A stretch of DNA of 64,000 nucleotides. Source: Mesorhizobium sp. B4-1-4. GTDB taxonomy: Bacteria; Pseudomonadota; Alphaproteobacteria; Rhizobiales; Rhizobiaceae. The stretch lies in NCBI RefSeq assembly GCF_006439395.2, contig NZ_CP083950.1, forward strand, positions 5,569,001-5,633,000, in the 5' to 3' direction. Positions within the stretch are counted from its first letter, which is position 1; each line of letters opens with the position of its first letter. Position numbers and translations under genes: made by a program. Positions 1-8,104 of this stretch are shown here, piece after piece. Under the pieces are notes generated by a model. It had not been told where the DNA came from. It did no database searches and worked only from the letters and a program-made list of their open reading frames with translations.

Positions 1-70
1 TGCCGGACAGCGGTGGGCCGGCTGGCCCCTCCGCCGTCAGCCGCCCGACAATGCTCCCGAAAGATGGGCA

Positions 71-967
71 TTATGCGGCTTCTTCCTGGCGTTCATGCGA
101 CCGGACGAACGCCCGGAGCATCTCGAAAACCGGGCCTTTCATGTCATCTCGCGCCAGCGCGAAAGCGACATTGGCCTGGATGAACCCTTCTTTCGACCCG
201 CAGTCGAACATACGGCCGTTGAAGGGCTGGGCGAAGAACGGCTGGTCCTTCGCCAGACGCACCATGGCGTCCGTCAGCTGGATCTCGTTACCGGCGCCGC
301 GCTGCTGGTTGCCGAGCAGCGCGAAGATCTCGGGCTGCAGGATGTAGCGGCCGTTGATGTAGAAGTTCGACGGCGCGTTGGCCGGCGCCGGCTTTTCGAT
401 CATGGCCGTCACCTCGAAGCCACCGCCAATGTCGGCGCCCCGGCCGACAATGCCGTATTTGTTGGTTTCGCTCGGATCGCAGCGCTCGACGGCGATGACG
501 TTGCCACCGGTTTCCTCGTAGAGATCGGTGATCTCGGCCAAACATCCGCGCCCGCCGAAGGAGACCATGTCAGGCAAGAGCAGGGCGAAGGGTTCGTTGC
601 CGATAACGTCGCGCGCGCACCAGACGGCGTGGCCGAGGCCCTGCGGCGATTGCTGACGGATGAAGCTGGTGGCGCCGGCCACGGGCAAAAGGCTTTCCAG
701 CGACTGCAATTGCGCCTTCTTGCCGGTCTGCTCCAGGGTTCCGATCAATTCCGGATGCAGGTCGAAATAGTCCTCGATGACCGCCTTGTTGCGGCCGGTC
801 ACGAACACGATGTGCTCGATGCCGGCCTCGAAGGCCTCGTCCACCGCATATTGCACGACAGGCCTGTCGACGACGGGAAGCATTTCCTTCGGCATCGACT
901 TGGTCGCCGGCAGGAACCGCGTCCCAAGCCCCGCCACCGGTATCACGGCCTTCCTGATTTTCTTCAT
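71..967 (-). CDS. exoN: UTP-glucose-1-phosphate uridylyltransferase
   Basis: Makes UDP-glucose from UTP and glucose-1-phosphate in the cytoplasm, supplying EPS glycosyltransferases and the UDP-glucose dehydrogenase encoded further along. The 298-aa product has the usual GalU length. The nucleotide-binding signature GLGTRFLPATKSMPKEMLPV lies near residues 11-30. The ATG at 967 is chosen because AAGGAA sits about 6 bases upstream and the conserved MKKIRKAVIP start follows; longer readings add low-complexity sequence. It is the last of the exoL-A-M-O-N run, the order of the Sinorhizobium succinoglycan locus, where exoP comes next and would lie beyond the window edge. A housekeeping galU is the alternative name; position favours exoN. 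Confidence 0.93.
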   Translation of the reverse strand: MKKIRKAVIPVAGLGTRFLPATKSMPKEMLPVVDRPVVQYAVDEAFEAGIEHIVFVTGRNKAVIEDYFDLHPELIGTLEQTGKKAQLQSLESLLPVAGATSFIRQQSPQGLGHAVWCARDVIGNEPFALLLPDMVSFGGRGCLAEITDLYEETGGNVIAVERCDPSETNKYGIVGRGADIGGGFEVTAMIEKPAPANAPSNFYINGRYILQPEIFALLGNQQRGAGNEIQLTDAMVRLAKDQPFFAQPFNGRMFDCGSKEGFIQANVAFALARDDMKGPVFEMLRAFVRSHERQEEAA

Positions 968-1040
968 CGCAAATTCCTTCTGAGGAGATCGACTGCATCC
1001 ATTCGCAGGCCACGAAAAATCCCTCCATGTGCCTGCATCT

Positions 1041-2009
1041 TCACCTCCCCGCCCCCACGGCAAACTGTGCCGCTACTCTTCGCAACCGCACGGCGATCGG
1101 CATGCCCATATGCCTGACCGCCGCCGGGTCGCCGAGCGCGGTCCGGATCGCCTTGAGCGGGGACCGCGCCTTGATGTGCTGGACCATCGACAGGAAGGAG
1201 GCCGCCTTGCGCAGGCTGCGGCCGCGCCGGGCGAAGGCGGCCTGGGCTGCCTCATCCATACGATGGGTCCGAGAGAATACGGCGTCCGCCTCGCGCATCG
1301 CTTCGACATGGTGAAGCTCGAGCACACGGGAGATGGAGCCGCTGCGAATGTGATAGGCATAGCCGATGGCGGGCTCGACCACGCATCTGCCGCCCTTGGC
1401 CAGGGCGTCGGCAAACAGGATGTAGTCCTCGCCGATCCTCAGTTTCTCATCATAGCGAAGCCGGTTTTCATCGAGGAACCGGCGCTGGAAGATCGGCTTG
1501 AGGTAGCCGAGATTGAACTTCGATTCGAAGACGACGTTGCCGGCGATGTAGGTGGCCAGCGAAATCTCGCGCAGGCCTTCAAGATACTGCCGCGGGAACA
1601 TCGCGTCCTCGACGACGCCGTCCTCGCGGACGACCTGGAGGTTGTCAACGGCGATCTGGGCGCCCGCCTTTTCGGCGCGGCCGATCATGGCGGCTATGCG
1701 GCCCGGAAAGACGGCGTCATCGGCATCGAGAACCGCGATCCACCTGCCGCGGGCGACGTCGAGCCCGGCATTCCTGGCCCCGCCGGGACCACGATTTGTG
1801 GTGAGCGCGACGACGCGCACGATTTCCTCGGGATAGGCCCGCGCCACATCGAGCGTGGTGTCGCTCGACTGGTCGTCGACGACGATGATCTCGACGCTGA
1901 CACCCTTCTGCGCGATGGCGCTGGCGATCGCCCGGTCAAGGGTGGCCTCGGCATTGTAGGCGGCGATGACGAAGGAAACGTCCGGGACGAAGGAGGCGTC
2001 AGGCTGCAC
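1041..2009 (-). CDS. exoO: GT2 family glycosyltransferase, ExoO-like
   Basis: Predicted inverting family 2 glycosyltransferase adding a sugar to the lipid-linked EPS repeat unit at the inner membrane. The 322-aa product opens with the GT-A core (VSFVIAAYN, residues 11-19; VVDDQSSD, 43-50) and has the metal-binding DADD at 95-98. A GTG start at 2009 is preferred: a perfect GGAAGGAGG lies 5 bases upstream, while the longer reading would run into the gene before it. It overlaps the upstream glycosyltransferase by 11 bases, so the two are probably translationally coupled. The name ExoO rests on its position between exoN and exoM as in Sinorhizobium; linkage specificity cannot be read from the sequence. 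Confidence 0.85.
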   Translation of the reverse strand: MQPDASFVPDVSFVIAAYNAEATLDRAIASAIAQKGVSVEIIVVDDQSSDTTLDVARAYPEEIVRVVALTTNRGPGGARNAGLDVARGRWIAVLDADDAVFPGRIAAMIGRAEKAGAQIAVDNLQVVREDGVVEDAMFPRQYLEGLREISLATYIAGNVVFESKFNLGYLKPIFQRRFLDENRLRYDEKLRIGEDYILFADALAKGGRCVVEPAIGYAYHIRSGSISRVLELHHVEAMREADAVFSRTHRMDEAAQAAFARRGRSLRKAASFLSMVQHIKARSPLKAIRTALGDPAAVRHMGMPIAVRLRRVAAQFAVGAGR

Positions 2010-2949
2010 GCTTGCCTCCTTCCCGTGGAGTGGGCTGACCGTAGAGCCGGATTTCGCGGATGCCGACAAGTCCGCTGACGACGCCGACATGCATGATGCC
2101 GCGCAGTACGCTGCGGTTCCTGCGCACCGGACTGGCGACAACTGGAAGCGCGGCGGCGAAGCAATAGGCCGCCTTTGCCGCGGCAAGGCCGACCTGTTTG
2201 ACCAGGCTGATGCCGCCGGCGTTGTTGCCCAGGAGATGACCATGTGTCTGCCCGACCCGGAAGCGACGCCGGCCAAGCCAGTCGAACGCGGCCCTGGCGC
2301 GTGGCACTACCTCGTCCACCCACGCTTCCTTTGAAAAGGCGATCCGCCCGCCTGCCTTGACCATCTGGTCGAAGAACTCGGTGTCCTCGCCGCCGGTCTG
2401 GCCGCGCGCCAGGCTGAAGCGGCGGCCACGCAGGCTGTCATATCCCATGCGGAGCAGAACGTTGCAGGTGTAGCCGGTGCGGATTTCGCCCCGCACCCAG
2501 ACGGGCAAGGTCGAATGGAAATCGCCGCGGCGCATCCAGTCCGGCGCATCCGGGCGGTAAAGTGCCCGCACCGGGCCGAGCACGGCGGCAGCGCCACTTT
2601 TCTCAGCCGTCGCGACCAGTTCGGCAAGCCAGGAAGCCGTGGCGGTCTCGTCGTCGTCGATGAAGGCGAGGAAATCCGCCTCGCTGGTGTCGAGACAGGC
2701 GTTGCGGGCGATCGAGATGTTGCGCGCCGGGCAATGCTTGTAACGGATCGGCAAGGCCAGTTCCCGCGACAACGCCGTGACCAGATCCCTGGCGCTCGGC
2801 GTGTCGTCATTGTCGGCGACGATAACGCCGACATCGAAACCTTCTGGCATGTCCATGGCGGCGAGCGAGCGCAGCGTGTCGGCCAATTCCGGACGCCGGA
2901 ACGTGCACACGCCGATGTCGATGCTGCGGTTCTTGGCCTGAGGCGCCAT
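1999..2949 (-). CDS. exoM: GT2 family glycosyltransferase, ExoM-like
   Basis: 316-aa GT-A glycosyltransferase. The N-terminal IDIGVCTFRRPELADTLRSL block is characteristic of ExoM, which adds a glucose to the growing succinoglycan octasaccharide. The DDD metal-binding motif is at residues 98-100. The start ATG at 2949 overlaps the stop of the upstream gene (ATGA), showing tight operon coupling. It should act on the cytoplasmic face of the inner membrane on an undecaprenyl-linked intermediate. The family is clear; acceptor specificity is inferred from synteny. Confidence 0.88.
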   Translation of the reverse strand: MAPQAKNRSIDIGVCTFRRPELADTLRSLAAMDMPEGFDVGVIVADNDDTPSARDLVTALSRELALPIRYKHCPARNISIARNACLDTSEADFLAFIDDDETATASWLAELVATAEKSGAAAVLGPVRALYRPDAPDWMRRGDFHSTLPVWVRGEIRTGYTCNVLLRMGYDSLRGRRFSLARGQTGGEDTEFFDQMVKAGGRIAFSKEAWVDEVVPRARAAFDWLGRRRFRVGQTHGHLLGNNAGGISLVKQVGLAAAKAAYCFAAALPVVASPVRRNRSVLRGIMHVGVVSGLVGIREIRLYGQPTPREGGKRAA

Positions 2950-3938
2950 CACGCCACCCCGCGTCGCGCGCCGAGGCCGAGAAGTTGCAGCCAGAATCCG
3001 ACGGACCAGCCGAAATGCATGACCATGGCCGAAACGCCGGCCAGCGCGATATCGGCATTGCGCTCGCCGACCGCCGTCACCAAACCATAGCCCAGGCATA
3101 CCGACGCCCAGATCAGCAGCGGCACCGCCGCGATCCAGTGCACGAAGGAGAAGGCGGCCAGAAGAACCACCGGAAAAACCAGCAGCGGCACCATCTGCCG
3201 GACCTTCGGGATGACGCGGTGCTTCAGCACGTTCTTGGCACGGCCGCGGCCATAGCCAAGGTACTGGAAATAGAGACCTTTGAGCGAAGCGCGCGGATAG
3301 TAGACCATCTGCGTCCTGCCGCTCATCCAGATCCTGTAGCCGGCCTGCCGCAGCCGATAGTCGAGCTCGGCATCCTCATTGTGGCTGAACGTCTCGTCAT
3401 AGCCGCCGACGGCCTGCAAGGCGGAGATCCGCATCAGCGCGTGATGGCCGTGGTCGACCCACTCTCCGGCGGAGAGATGACGGTGCTTGGAGCCCCCGGT
3501 GCCGAGCTTGGAATTCTGCGCCGCGGCGGTCGCCTTCTGGACCGCGCCGCTGCCGCTGGTCAGCATCGAAACCACGACCGAATCGGCACCGGTGGCAAGC
3601 GCCTCCTCAACCAGCCGGTCGCAATAGTCGTCGGGATAGCCGCCATGGGCGTCGATGCGGATCAGATACTCGGCGCCCTCGCCGAACCTGACCACCGCAA
3701 GGTTGATCGCCGCGCTCTGGATGCGTTTTTCATTGTGGAGCAGGATGATGCGCGGGTCTTTCTTCAGGCGCTCGCCGACAATGGCCAGCGTGCCGTCGGT
3801 GCTGCCGCCATCGGCAACGACGATGCGGGCGCCAAGCCTTGCCGCCGCCGGGCAAAGTTGATCGAGCAGCGCACCGATATGGGCTGCTTCGTTCAGGCAG
3901 GGGATCACGATCAGGCTGGAAGGAAGCGCTTGCGTCAT
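2949..3938 (-). CDS. exoA: GT2 family glycosyltransferase, ExoA-like
   Basis: 329-aa protein with an N-terminal GT2 domain (SLIVIPCLNEAAHIGALL near residues 8-25, VADGGSTDGT near 40-49, an RIDAHGGYP acceptor-side motif) and a hydrophobic C-terminal third (about 225-315) with several predicted membrane segments. This architecture fits ExoA, a beta-1,3-glucosyltransferase anchored at the inner membrane. It is coupled to exoM by ATGA and follows exoL after 15 bases. The HNEDAELDYRLRQAG motif is typical of processive or membrane-linked GT2 enzymes. The assignment is supported by both sequence and gene order. Confidence 0.9.
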   Translation of the reverse strand: MTQALPSSLIVIPCLNEAAHIGALLDQLCPAAARLGARIVVADGGSTDGTLAIVGERLKKDPRIILLHNEKRIQSAAINLAVVRFGEGAEYLIRIDAHGGYPDDYCDRLVEEALATGADSVVVSMLTSGSGAVQKATAAAQNSKLGTGGSKHRHLSAGEWVDHGHHALMRISALQAVGGYDETFSHNEDAELDYRLRQAGYRIWMSGRTQMVYYPRASLKGLYFQYLGYGRGRAKNVLKHRVIPKVRQMVPLLVFPVVLLAAFSFVHWIAAVPLLIWASVCLGYGLVTAVGERNADIALAGVSAMVMHFGWSVGFWLQLLGLGARRGVA

Positions 3939-3953
3939 CAGGCAAAGTCCCTC

Positions 3954-5126
3954 CTATGCCAGGGCTTCGGTCGCGAAGGGCTCGTGCACGGTGGTCAGGC
4001 GGCGCAGTTTTTCGACCAGTGCGCTGCAGTCGCCGCGGTCGTAGCTCCACATTCTCGGATTATGGGCAAGCACGCGCGCCTTCAGTCGGCCGAAGCGGTG
4101 CCCCTCCATCGTGCCGAGTGCTGTTTCGAGCGCGTGTGGCGTGGCGTTCGGCAGAAGAACGCCGATATCCTGTTGGCTGAGGAACCGTCCCGTTTCGGTA
4201 TGGGCCATCGAGATCGGCACCGCCCCGAAGCGGCAGCCTTCATAGAGGCGGTTGGGCAGCAGCCATTCCGAGTTCTGGCCCGCTTCGAAAAAATCGATCG
4301 CCCAGGAGAAATGGATGTCCCGATAGATCGCCGCCATGTCTTCCGGATTGCGGTATGGGCCACCAAACGACAACCACGGCTCGGCTTCGACGAAGCCGTG
4401 GAAATCGGGGAATTCGGACAGAGCCGGGCGGCCGCGCAGCACGACCTCGAAGCCTCCCTCCATGCGGCGCGTGAAATCGGCCAGCAACTCCAGCGAGCGG
4501 CGGCAGCGCAGCGCTCCGAACCAGCCGATCCGCCACGGCGGGGCGACAGGCGCCTCGACCGGCTCGCGCTCACCGGGCAAGATCACTGTTGCCTCGAAAT
4601 ATTTGTTCTCGACCAACTCGACGGGTGCGGCGACCTGGCGGAAGGGCTTGAAGTAATTGGCGATGAAGGCGGGCGAACTGGTCACCAGCAGCTTCACGTC
4701 GCGCGCCAGATGCCGCTCGGTGGCGCGCAACGCCTTGCCGAGGACATCATCGCGGAGCACCAGGCGATGGATATCGAGGCATTCATAGACGATCGGCACC
4801 GCAGCGCCGAAAACCGACCTGGCGCGGCGGGCAAGCGCCAGCATTTCCAGATTGCGCGCGATGATGAGATCGGGCTTCGGCATGCCGCCGAGCTTCGAAC
4901 CTATCGAAACCGCCGCTTTCGCCACCGCTGTCAGGCGTTGGGCGAATCGGCCGTCGCGTGTCGCGCCAAGGTCGATCGGCCGCAACCCTTCGATGTCGGC
5001 GATGGGGGCCGCGGTGCGGCGGAAGCCCGCCAGGGTGACCCGTGCGCCGCCTGTCCTGAGCATTGTGATCCGCCGGCGAACCGCCGGATCGGAAACATCG
5101 TGCACCAGGTACAAGACATGCAGCAT
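3954..5126 (-). CDS. exoL: GT-B glycosyltransferase, ExoL-like
   Basis: 390-aa glycosyltransferase opening with MLHVLYLVHDVSDPAVRRRI, which resembles the N-terminus of rhizobial ExoL; ExoL follows ExoA in succinoglycan repeat-unit assembly. The fold looks like GT-B, with Rossmann-like N- and C-terminal halves and no DXD motif. It is the first gene of the exoL-A-M-O-N unit; the upstream region carries a TGC/GCA-rich site about 50 bases before the start. The ATG at 5126 matches the conserved N-terminus although its ribosome-binding site is weak. No truncation is seen. Confidence 0.87.
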   Translation of the reverse strand: MLHVLYLVHDVSDPAVRRRITMLRTGGARVTLAGFRRTAAPIADIEGLRPIDLGATRDGRFAQRLTAVAKAAVSIGSKLGGMPKPDLIIARNLEMLALARRARSVFGAAVPIVYECLDIHRLVLRDDVLGKALRATERHLARDVKLLVTSSPAFIANYFKPFRQVAAPVELVENKYFEATVILPGEREPVEAPVAPPWRIGWFGALRCRRSLELLADFTRRMEGGFEVVLRGRPALSEFPDFHGFVEAEPWLSFGGPYRNPEDMAAIYRDIHFSWAIDFFEAGQNSEWLLPNRLYEGCRFGAVPISMAHTETGRFLSQQDIGVLLPNATPHALETALGTMEGHRFGRLKARVLAHNPRMWSYDRGDCSALVEKLRRLTTVHEPFATEALA

Positions 5127-5175
5127 GAAAACTCGACCGCTGTTTGACCCACCCAAGGGGATGCTAGTACAGCTC

Positions 5176-5191
5176 TTGCTGCATCGCAACA
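5176..5191. promoter_or_regulatory. TGC/GCA motif upstream of exoL
   Basis: TTGCTGCATCGCAACA, followed by TTTTTGGTGC. The extended block GCAACATTTTTGRTGC recurs near 6957 and, in degenerate form, near 7979. It lies 50 bases before exoL. Likely a binding site for a shared regulator (inference). Confidence 0.5.
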
Positions 5192-5427
5192 TTTTTGGTG
5201 CGGCGTAGCAAAATTACCCATCTGTACCGCACTGCACAAAAACATATGACCCAATTTTGGCAGCGCGGGCGCGGCCACACAATCGAACCATCGGGGAGGC
5301 GGCATGGCCTGGCGCGCCCGGAAACGAGGCATTTTGCCTGCAATCCCCGCAACATGACGATCACATCAGCCCAAATCGCTCCCCATCCGGCAGCCGAGCT
5401 GAAGTTTAAGCAATTGCTAAATTAGTA

Positions 5428-5529
5428 TTGCACTGCAACACAAAACGGTGTTGAACTCTCGTCAGGAAAGTTGGGCCTTGAGTTTGGCTAGGGATCCGCT
5501 CTTGCATTTTGTTGCAGCGCGGCAGCAAG
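5428..5529. promoter_or_regulatory. TGC/GCA motifs upstream of the 5.6-kb glycosyltransferase
   Basis: Two sites: TTGCACTGCAACA at 5428-5440, and a denser cluster at 5502-5529 where TTGCATTTTGTTGCAGCG is followed by GGCAGCAAG. Both precede the plus-strand glycosyltransferase. Confidence 0.45.
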
Positions 5530-5595
5530 CTTTCTGCATCATTGGAATAGCTTGCGAAATCCCCGATGCCGCTACTTGAAGACGAATGGTTCAGT

Positions 5596-6882
5596 ATGGG
5601 CAAGTCTCTTCGCATCGCCATCTTTGACGATAAGTATCCGACCAGCTTCGTCACGCCGCGAGCATCAAGGCATACGATCCTGCGCCAGCGATTTCTGCCA
5701 TTGAATCTGGTCTCATCCAAGCTGGAAGGCGTGACGCTGATCGAACCTGCCTTGTCTGTCGACATGGTGCATGCATTCAACCGGATACCGATCAATTCCT
5801 CCAAGTACATCATGTCGTTTGAATCTCATTTGCCGCGACAGTTTGCCCTTCGCAAACGCGGGCTGATGGCCAGCTACCTGAGGTCGCGGATTGCCAGCCC
5901 AAATTGCCGTCGCATTATCGCACTGTCGCATTTTGCCCGCAGAAGTTTTCTGGCCCAGCACAGCGACAATCCGGAAATCGGCCTCCTGACGGAAAAGCTA
6001 TTGGTCCGCCACCCGAGCATCGTGGTGCCCGCGACGGAAGATGCGATGTCCGAAAACAGCGCCGAGGAACTGGTGCTGACATTTGTCGGCGCAAACTTTG
6101 GCCGCAAGGGCGGATGCGTTGCAGTCAAGATCGCCGAAAAAGCCATCCAGCAGAAATTGCCCATCCGGGTAAACATTGTCTCAAGTCTCCAGGTTGGCGG
6201 CCATATATGGACGGATCCGACAAGCCCGGGATTCTTCGACCCCTATATCAAGCTGCTCGAACTGAGAAACGTCCAGCATCACGGGGTGTTGCCCAACCGA
6301 TCGGTGCGACACTTGCTGCGCAACTCGCACTTCGGCATCCTCGCCACGTTTGGCGATACCTTCGGCTATTCAGCGCTGGAATCCATGTCCGAGCACACTC
6401 CGGTTCTTGGAACAAAGGTCTGCGCCTTGCCGGAATTCCTTGAGGACGGCGTCAACGGGATTGCCCTGCCTGTCAGGCTCAACGACATCGGCGATTGGTG
6501 GAGTCCGGGATACGACTCGCGGGGGGAGGCGAAATATGCCGAATATTTCCGTGACGAGGTCGAGCGGCTCGCCAGTTTGGCCATCGAACGATTGAAGCCG
6601 TATATAGGGCAACCCGCCTTGATGGAGCCGCTCCGGCGCGATGCCCGCAGGACCGCAGAGACCATGTTCGGGTTAGAATCCGCGGACGCGTTTCTCGATG
6701 CGCTTTACGATCGTGTCGCATTGGAAAGCGTGCGCGAGTCTGTTCAACTCGATCCTGCCCTCGATGTTGCATCTCCCCAGTCCTTGCAGCTTGAAACCGT
6801 TCGACTCGGTTCATCGCAGTTTGAACCTGGCAGGCAAGAATGCAGTGGACAAACCCACCCCCCAACAGCCTCCGCGGCTTGA
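5596..6882 (+). CDS. glycosyltransferase, GT4-like
   Basis: About 428 aa if started at the ATG at 5596 (MGKSLRIAIFDDKY); an in-frame ATG at 5566 would add ten residues, and neither has a strong ribosome-binding site. The C-terminal half carries the retaining GT-B signature: LVLTFVGANFGRKGG, then ESMSEHTPVLGTKVCALPEF, where the Glu in a nucleotide-binding loop is expected. Probably a sugar transferase for the EPS repeat unit or a side branch; donor and acceptor are unknown. GC content looks lower than in the exo genes on either side and the gene has its own divergent promoter region, which suggests separate acquisition. It has no counterpart I recognise in the Sinorhizobium exo locus. Confidence 0.75.
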   Translation: MGKSLRIAIFDDKYPTSFVTPRASRHTILRQRFLPLNLVSSKLEGVTLIEPALSVDMVHAFNRIPINSSKYIMSFESHLPRQFALRKRGLMASYLRSRIASPNCRRIIALSHFARRSFLAQHSDNPEIGLLTEKLLVRHPSIVVPATEDAMSENSAEELVLTFVGANFGRKGGCVAVKIAEKAIQQKLPIRVNIVSSLQVGGHIWTDPTSPGFFDPYIKLLELRNVQHHGVLPNRSVRHLLRNSHFGILATFGDTFGYSALESMSEHTPVLGTKVCALPEFLEDGVNGIALPVRLNDIGDWWSPGYDSRGEAKYAEYFRDEVERLASLAIERLKPYIGQPALMEPLRRDARRTAETMFGLESADAFLDALYDRVALESVRESVQLDPALDVASPQSLQLETVRLGSSQFEPGRQECSGQTHPPTASAA

Positions 6883-6950
6883 GCGTCTCTCCAGGAGTTG
6901 CAGTTGCTGCCGCGCCAGCCGGAAATCTCCTGGCACGAAAGGCCTTTTCC

Positions 6951-6982
6951 GCAGTGCAACATTTTTGATGCAATGCAGCAAA
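6951..6982. promoter_or_regulatory. TGC/GCA motif upstream of the Tat-exported GH16 gene
   Basis: GCAGTGCAACATTTTTGATG followed by CAATGCAGCAAA. It shares the GCAACATTTTTGRTGC block with the site before exoL and lies about 140 bases before the GH16 start. Confidence 0.5.
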
Positions 6983-7117
6983 CAATCGCCTTATCTTTGG
7001 TGTACGGCTCGATCATCAAAGTGGTGTCCATGCACTAGAACGATCTAGGCCGCATCGAACGCCCGGCTTGGCATCGTCGCCGCTGACAAGGTCAAGGCGA
7101 CCCAATGGAGGCTAGCG

Positions 7118-7912
7118 ATGAATTCCACACGCAGACAATTCCTGACGCTTCTGGCGGCCTCCACGGCCATGCAGTGGGTTGCCGGCCATGCACTGGCTGA
7201 AAGCGGCACGGCGGGAAGCGGGAACGTTACCCTCGACAAGCTTCCCGACTGGTCGGGTGTCAGGCTACAACTTTGGAAATACAGCAATCCCTTCGTGCCA
7301 TCGCAGTGGAGCGAACCCAAGCTTGGAGGCTACGACTGGAAAGCCGCGAACGTCAAAATCGTCGACGGCTCCCTTCAGCTTACCGTCAGCGAGAAGGCAT
7401 CCGCGCAGGTAGTGTCCGGCGCCAACTCCGCTTCCTCATCGGCAAAATGGGAAGTGGACGTAACGCTTCCCTCGATGAAGCCAGGGCTAATCGCGGCGCC
7501 GCTTTGGATTTTCAACGACAAGGCCCATGAGGAAGTCGACTTTGAGATCGTCGGCACCAAGGGGATGCAGCTTACGGTCTGGGCCAACGTCGACAATCAG
7601 CACAAGACCGTTTGGATGAAATTGATCCAGTCTGGCGACCTCTCGGGCAAACGATATCGCCTGGCCATGCAATACGAGGCCGGGAAAAGAGTTGCCTTCT
7701 TCATCGACGGCAAGGAAGTGGCCGTCGTAACGCCGGCCGATACCCCCGGCGGAGCCTTTCCGAACAAGCCCATGCAGCCGTATTTCGACCTGTGGGTGGC
7801 GGCAGGCGCGGTCATGGATCCGCGTTGGGCCGGCAAATGGGAGCCAGTGGCCCCCTCGGAAAGACTGGTCATGACACTTCACGGATACAGGCGCAGCGAC
7901 GTCGGCCAATGA
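7118..7912 (+). CDS. Tat-exported GH16 family glycanase
   Basis: 264-aa secreted glycoside hydrolase family 16 protein. The N-terminus STRRQFLTLLAAS (residues 3-15) is a twin-arginine signal ending near AHALA. The catalytic EVDFE motif is at residues 139-143, matching the EXDXE pattern of laminarinases and lichenases. It probably trims or cleaves EPS beta-glucan linkages outside the inner membrane, giving low-molecular-weight polymer or releasing surface-bound chains. The start ATG is preceded by GGAGG at a good distance. It is a second GH16 besides the ExoK-like enzyme at 13.4-14.2 kb, and the sequences are diverged. Confidence 0.85.
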   Translation: MNSTRRQFLTLLAASTAMQWVAGHALAESGTAGSGNVTLDKLPDWSGVRLQLWKYSNPFVPSQWSEPKLGGYDWKAANVKIVDGSLQLTVSEKASAQVVSGANSASSSAKWEVDVTLPSMKPGLIAAPLWIFNDKAHEEVDFEIVGTKGMQLTVWANVDNQHKTVWMKLIQSGDLSGKRYRLAMQYEAGKRVAFFIDGKEVAVVTPADTPGGAFPNKPMQPYFDLWVAAGAVMDPRWAGKWEPVAPSERLVMTLHGYRRSDVGQ

Positions 7913-7970
7913 GCTAAACTTCACGGCACCAAGGCTGCTTTGTCGAGCATCAAGGCATATGCGCCGGATA

Positions 7971-8026
7971 TGCTGCATTGCAATATTCTTGGTGCGGCAT
8001 TCCACGTTTTCTGTTGCGCTGCAAAA
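7971..8026. promoter_or_regulatory. TGC/GCA motifs upstream of the flippase gene
   Basis: TGCTGCATTGCAATATTCTT then GGTGCGGCA (to 8000), and a second copy TTGCGCTGCAAAA at 8014-8026. Just before the likely start is a small inverted repeat, TCAGGA-A-TCCTGA, at 8090-8102. Confidence 0.45.
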
Positions 8027-8104
8027 TTATTGCCGTAGTTTGTGGGCGGCGGCGGTGGTGGATTTCGGATTTTGGAATCCGCGCAAAGATCAGGAATCCT
8101 GAAT

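Larger units (their letters stand above)
5127..5595. other. divergent intergenic regulatory region
   Basis: About 470 bases between divergent exoL and a plus-strand glycosyltransferase. It is AT-richer than its surroundings and holds at least three TGC/GCA-rich sites (separate entries). No convincing gene is seen; short open frames here lack ribosome-binding sites. Confidence 0.6.

Noticed and set aside
2985..5147. 720-aa open frame on the plus strand
   Set aside because: Antisense to exoA and exoL; no domain motifs and a typical shadow composition.
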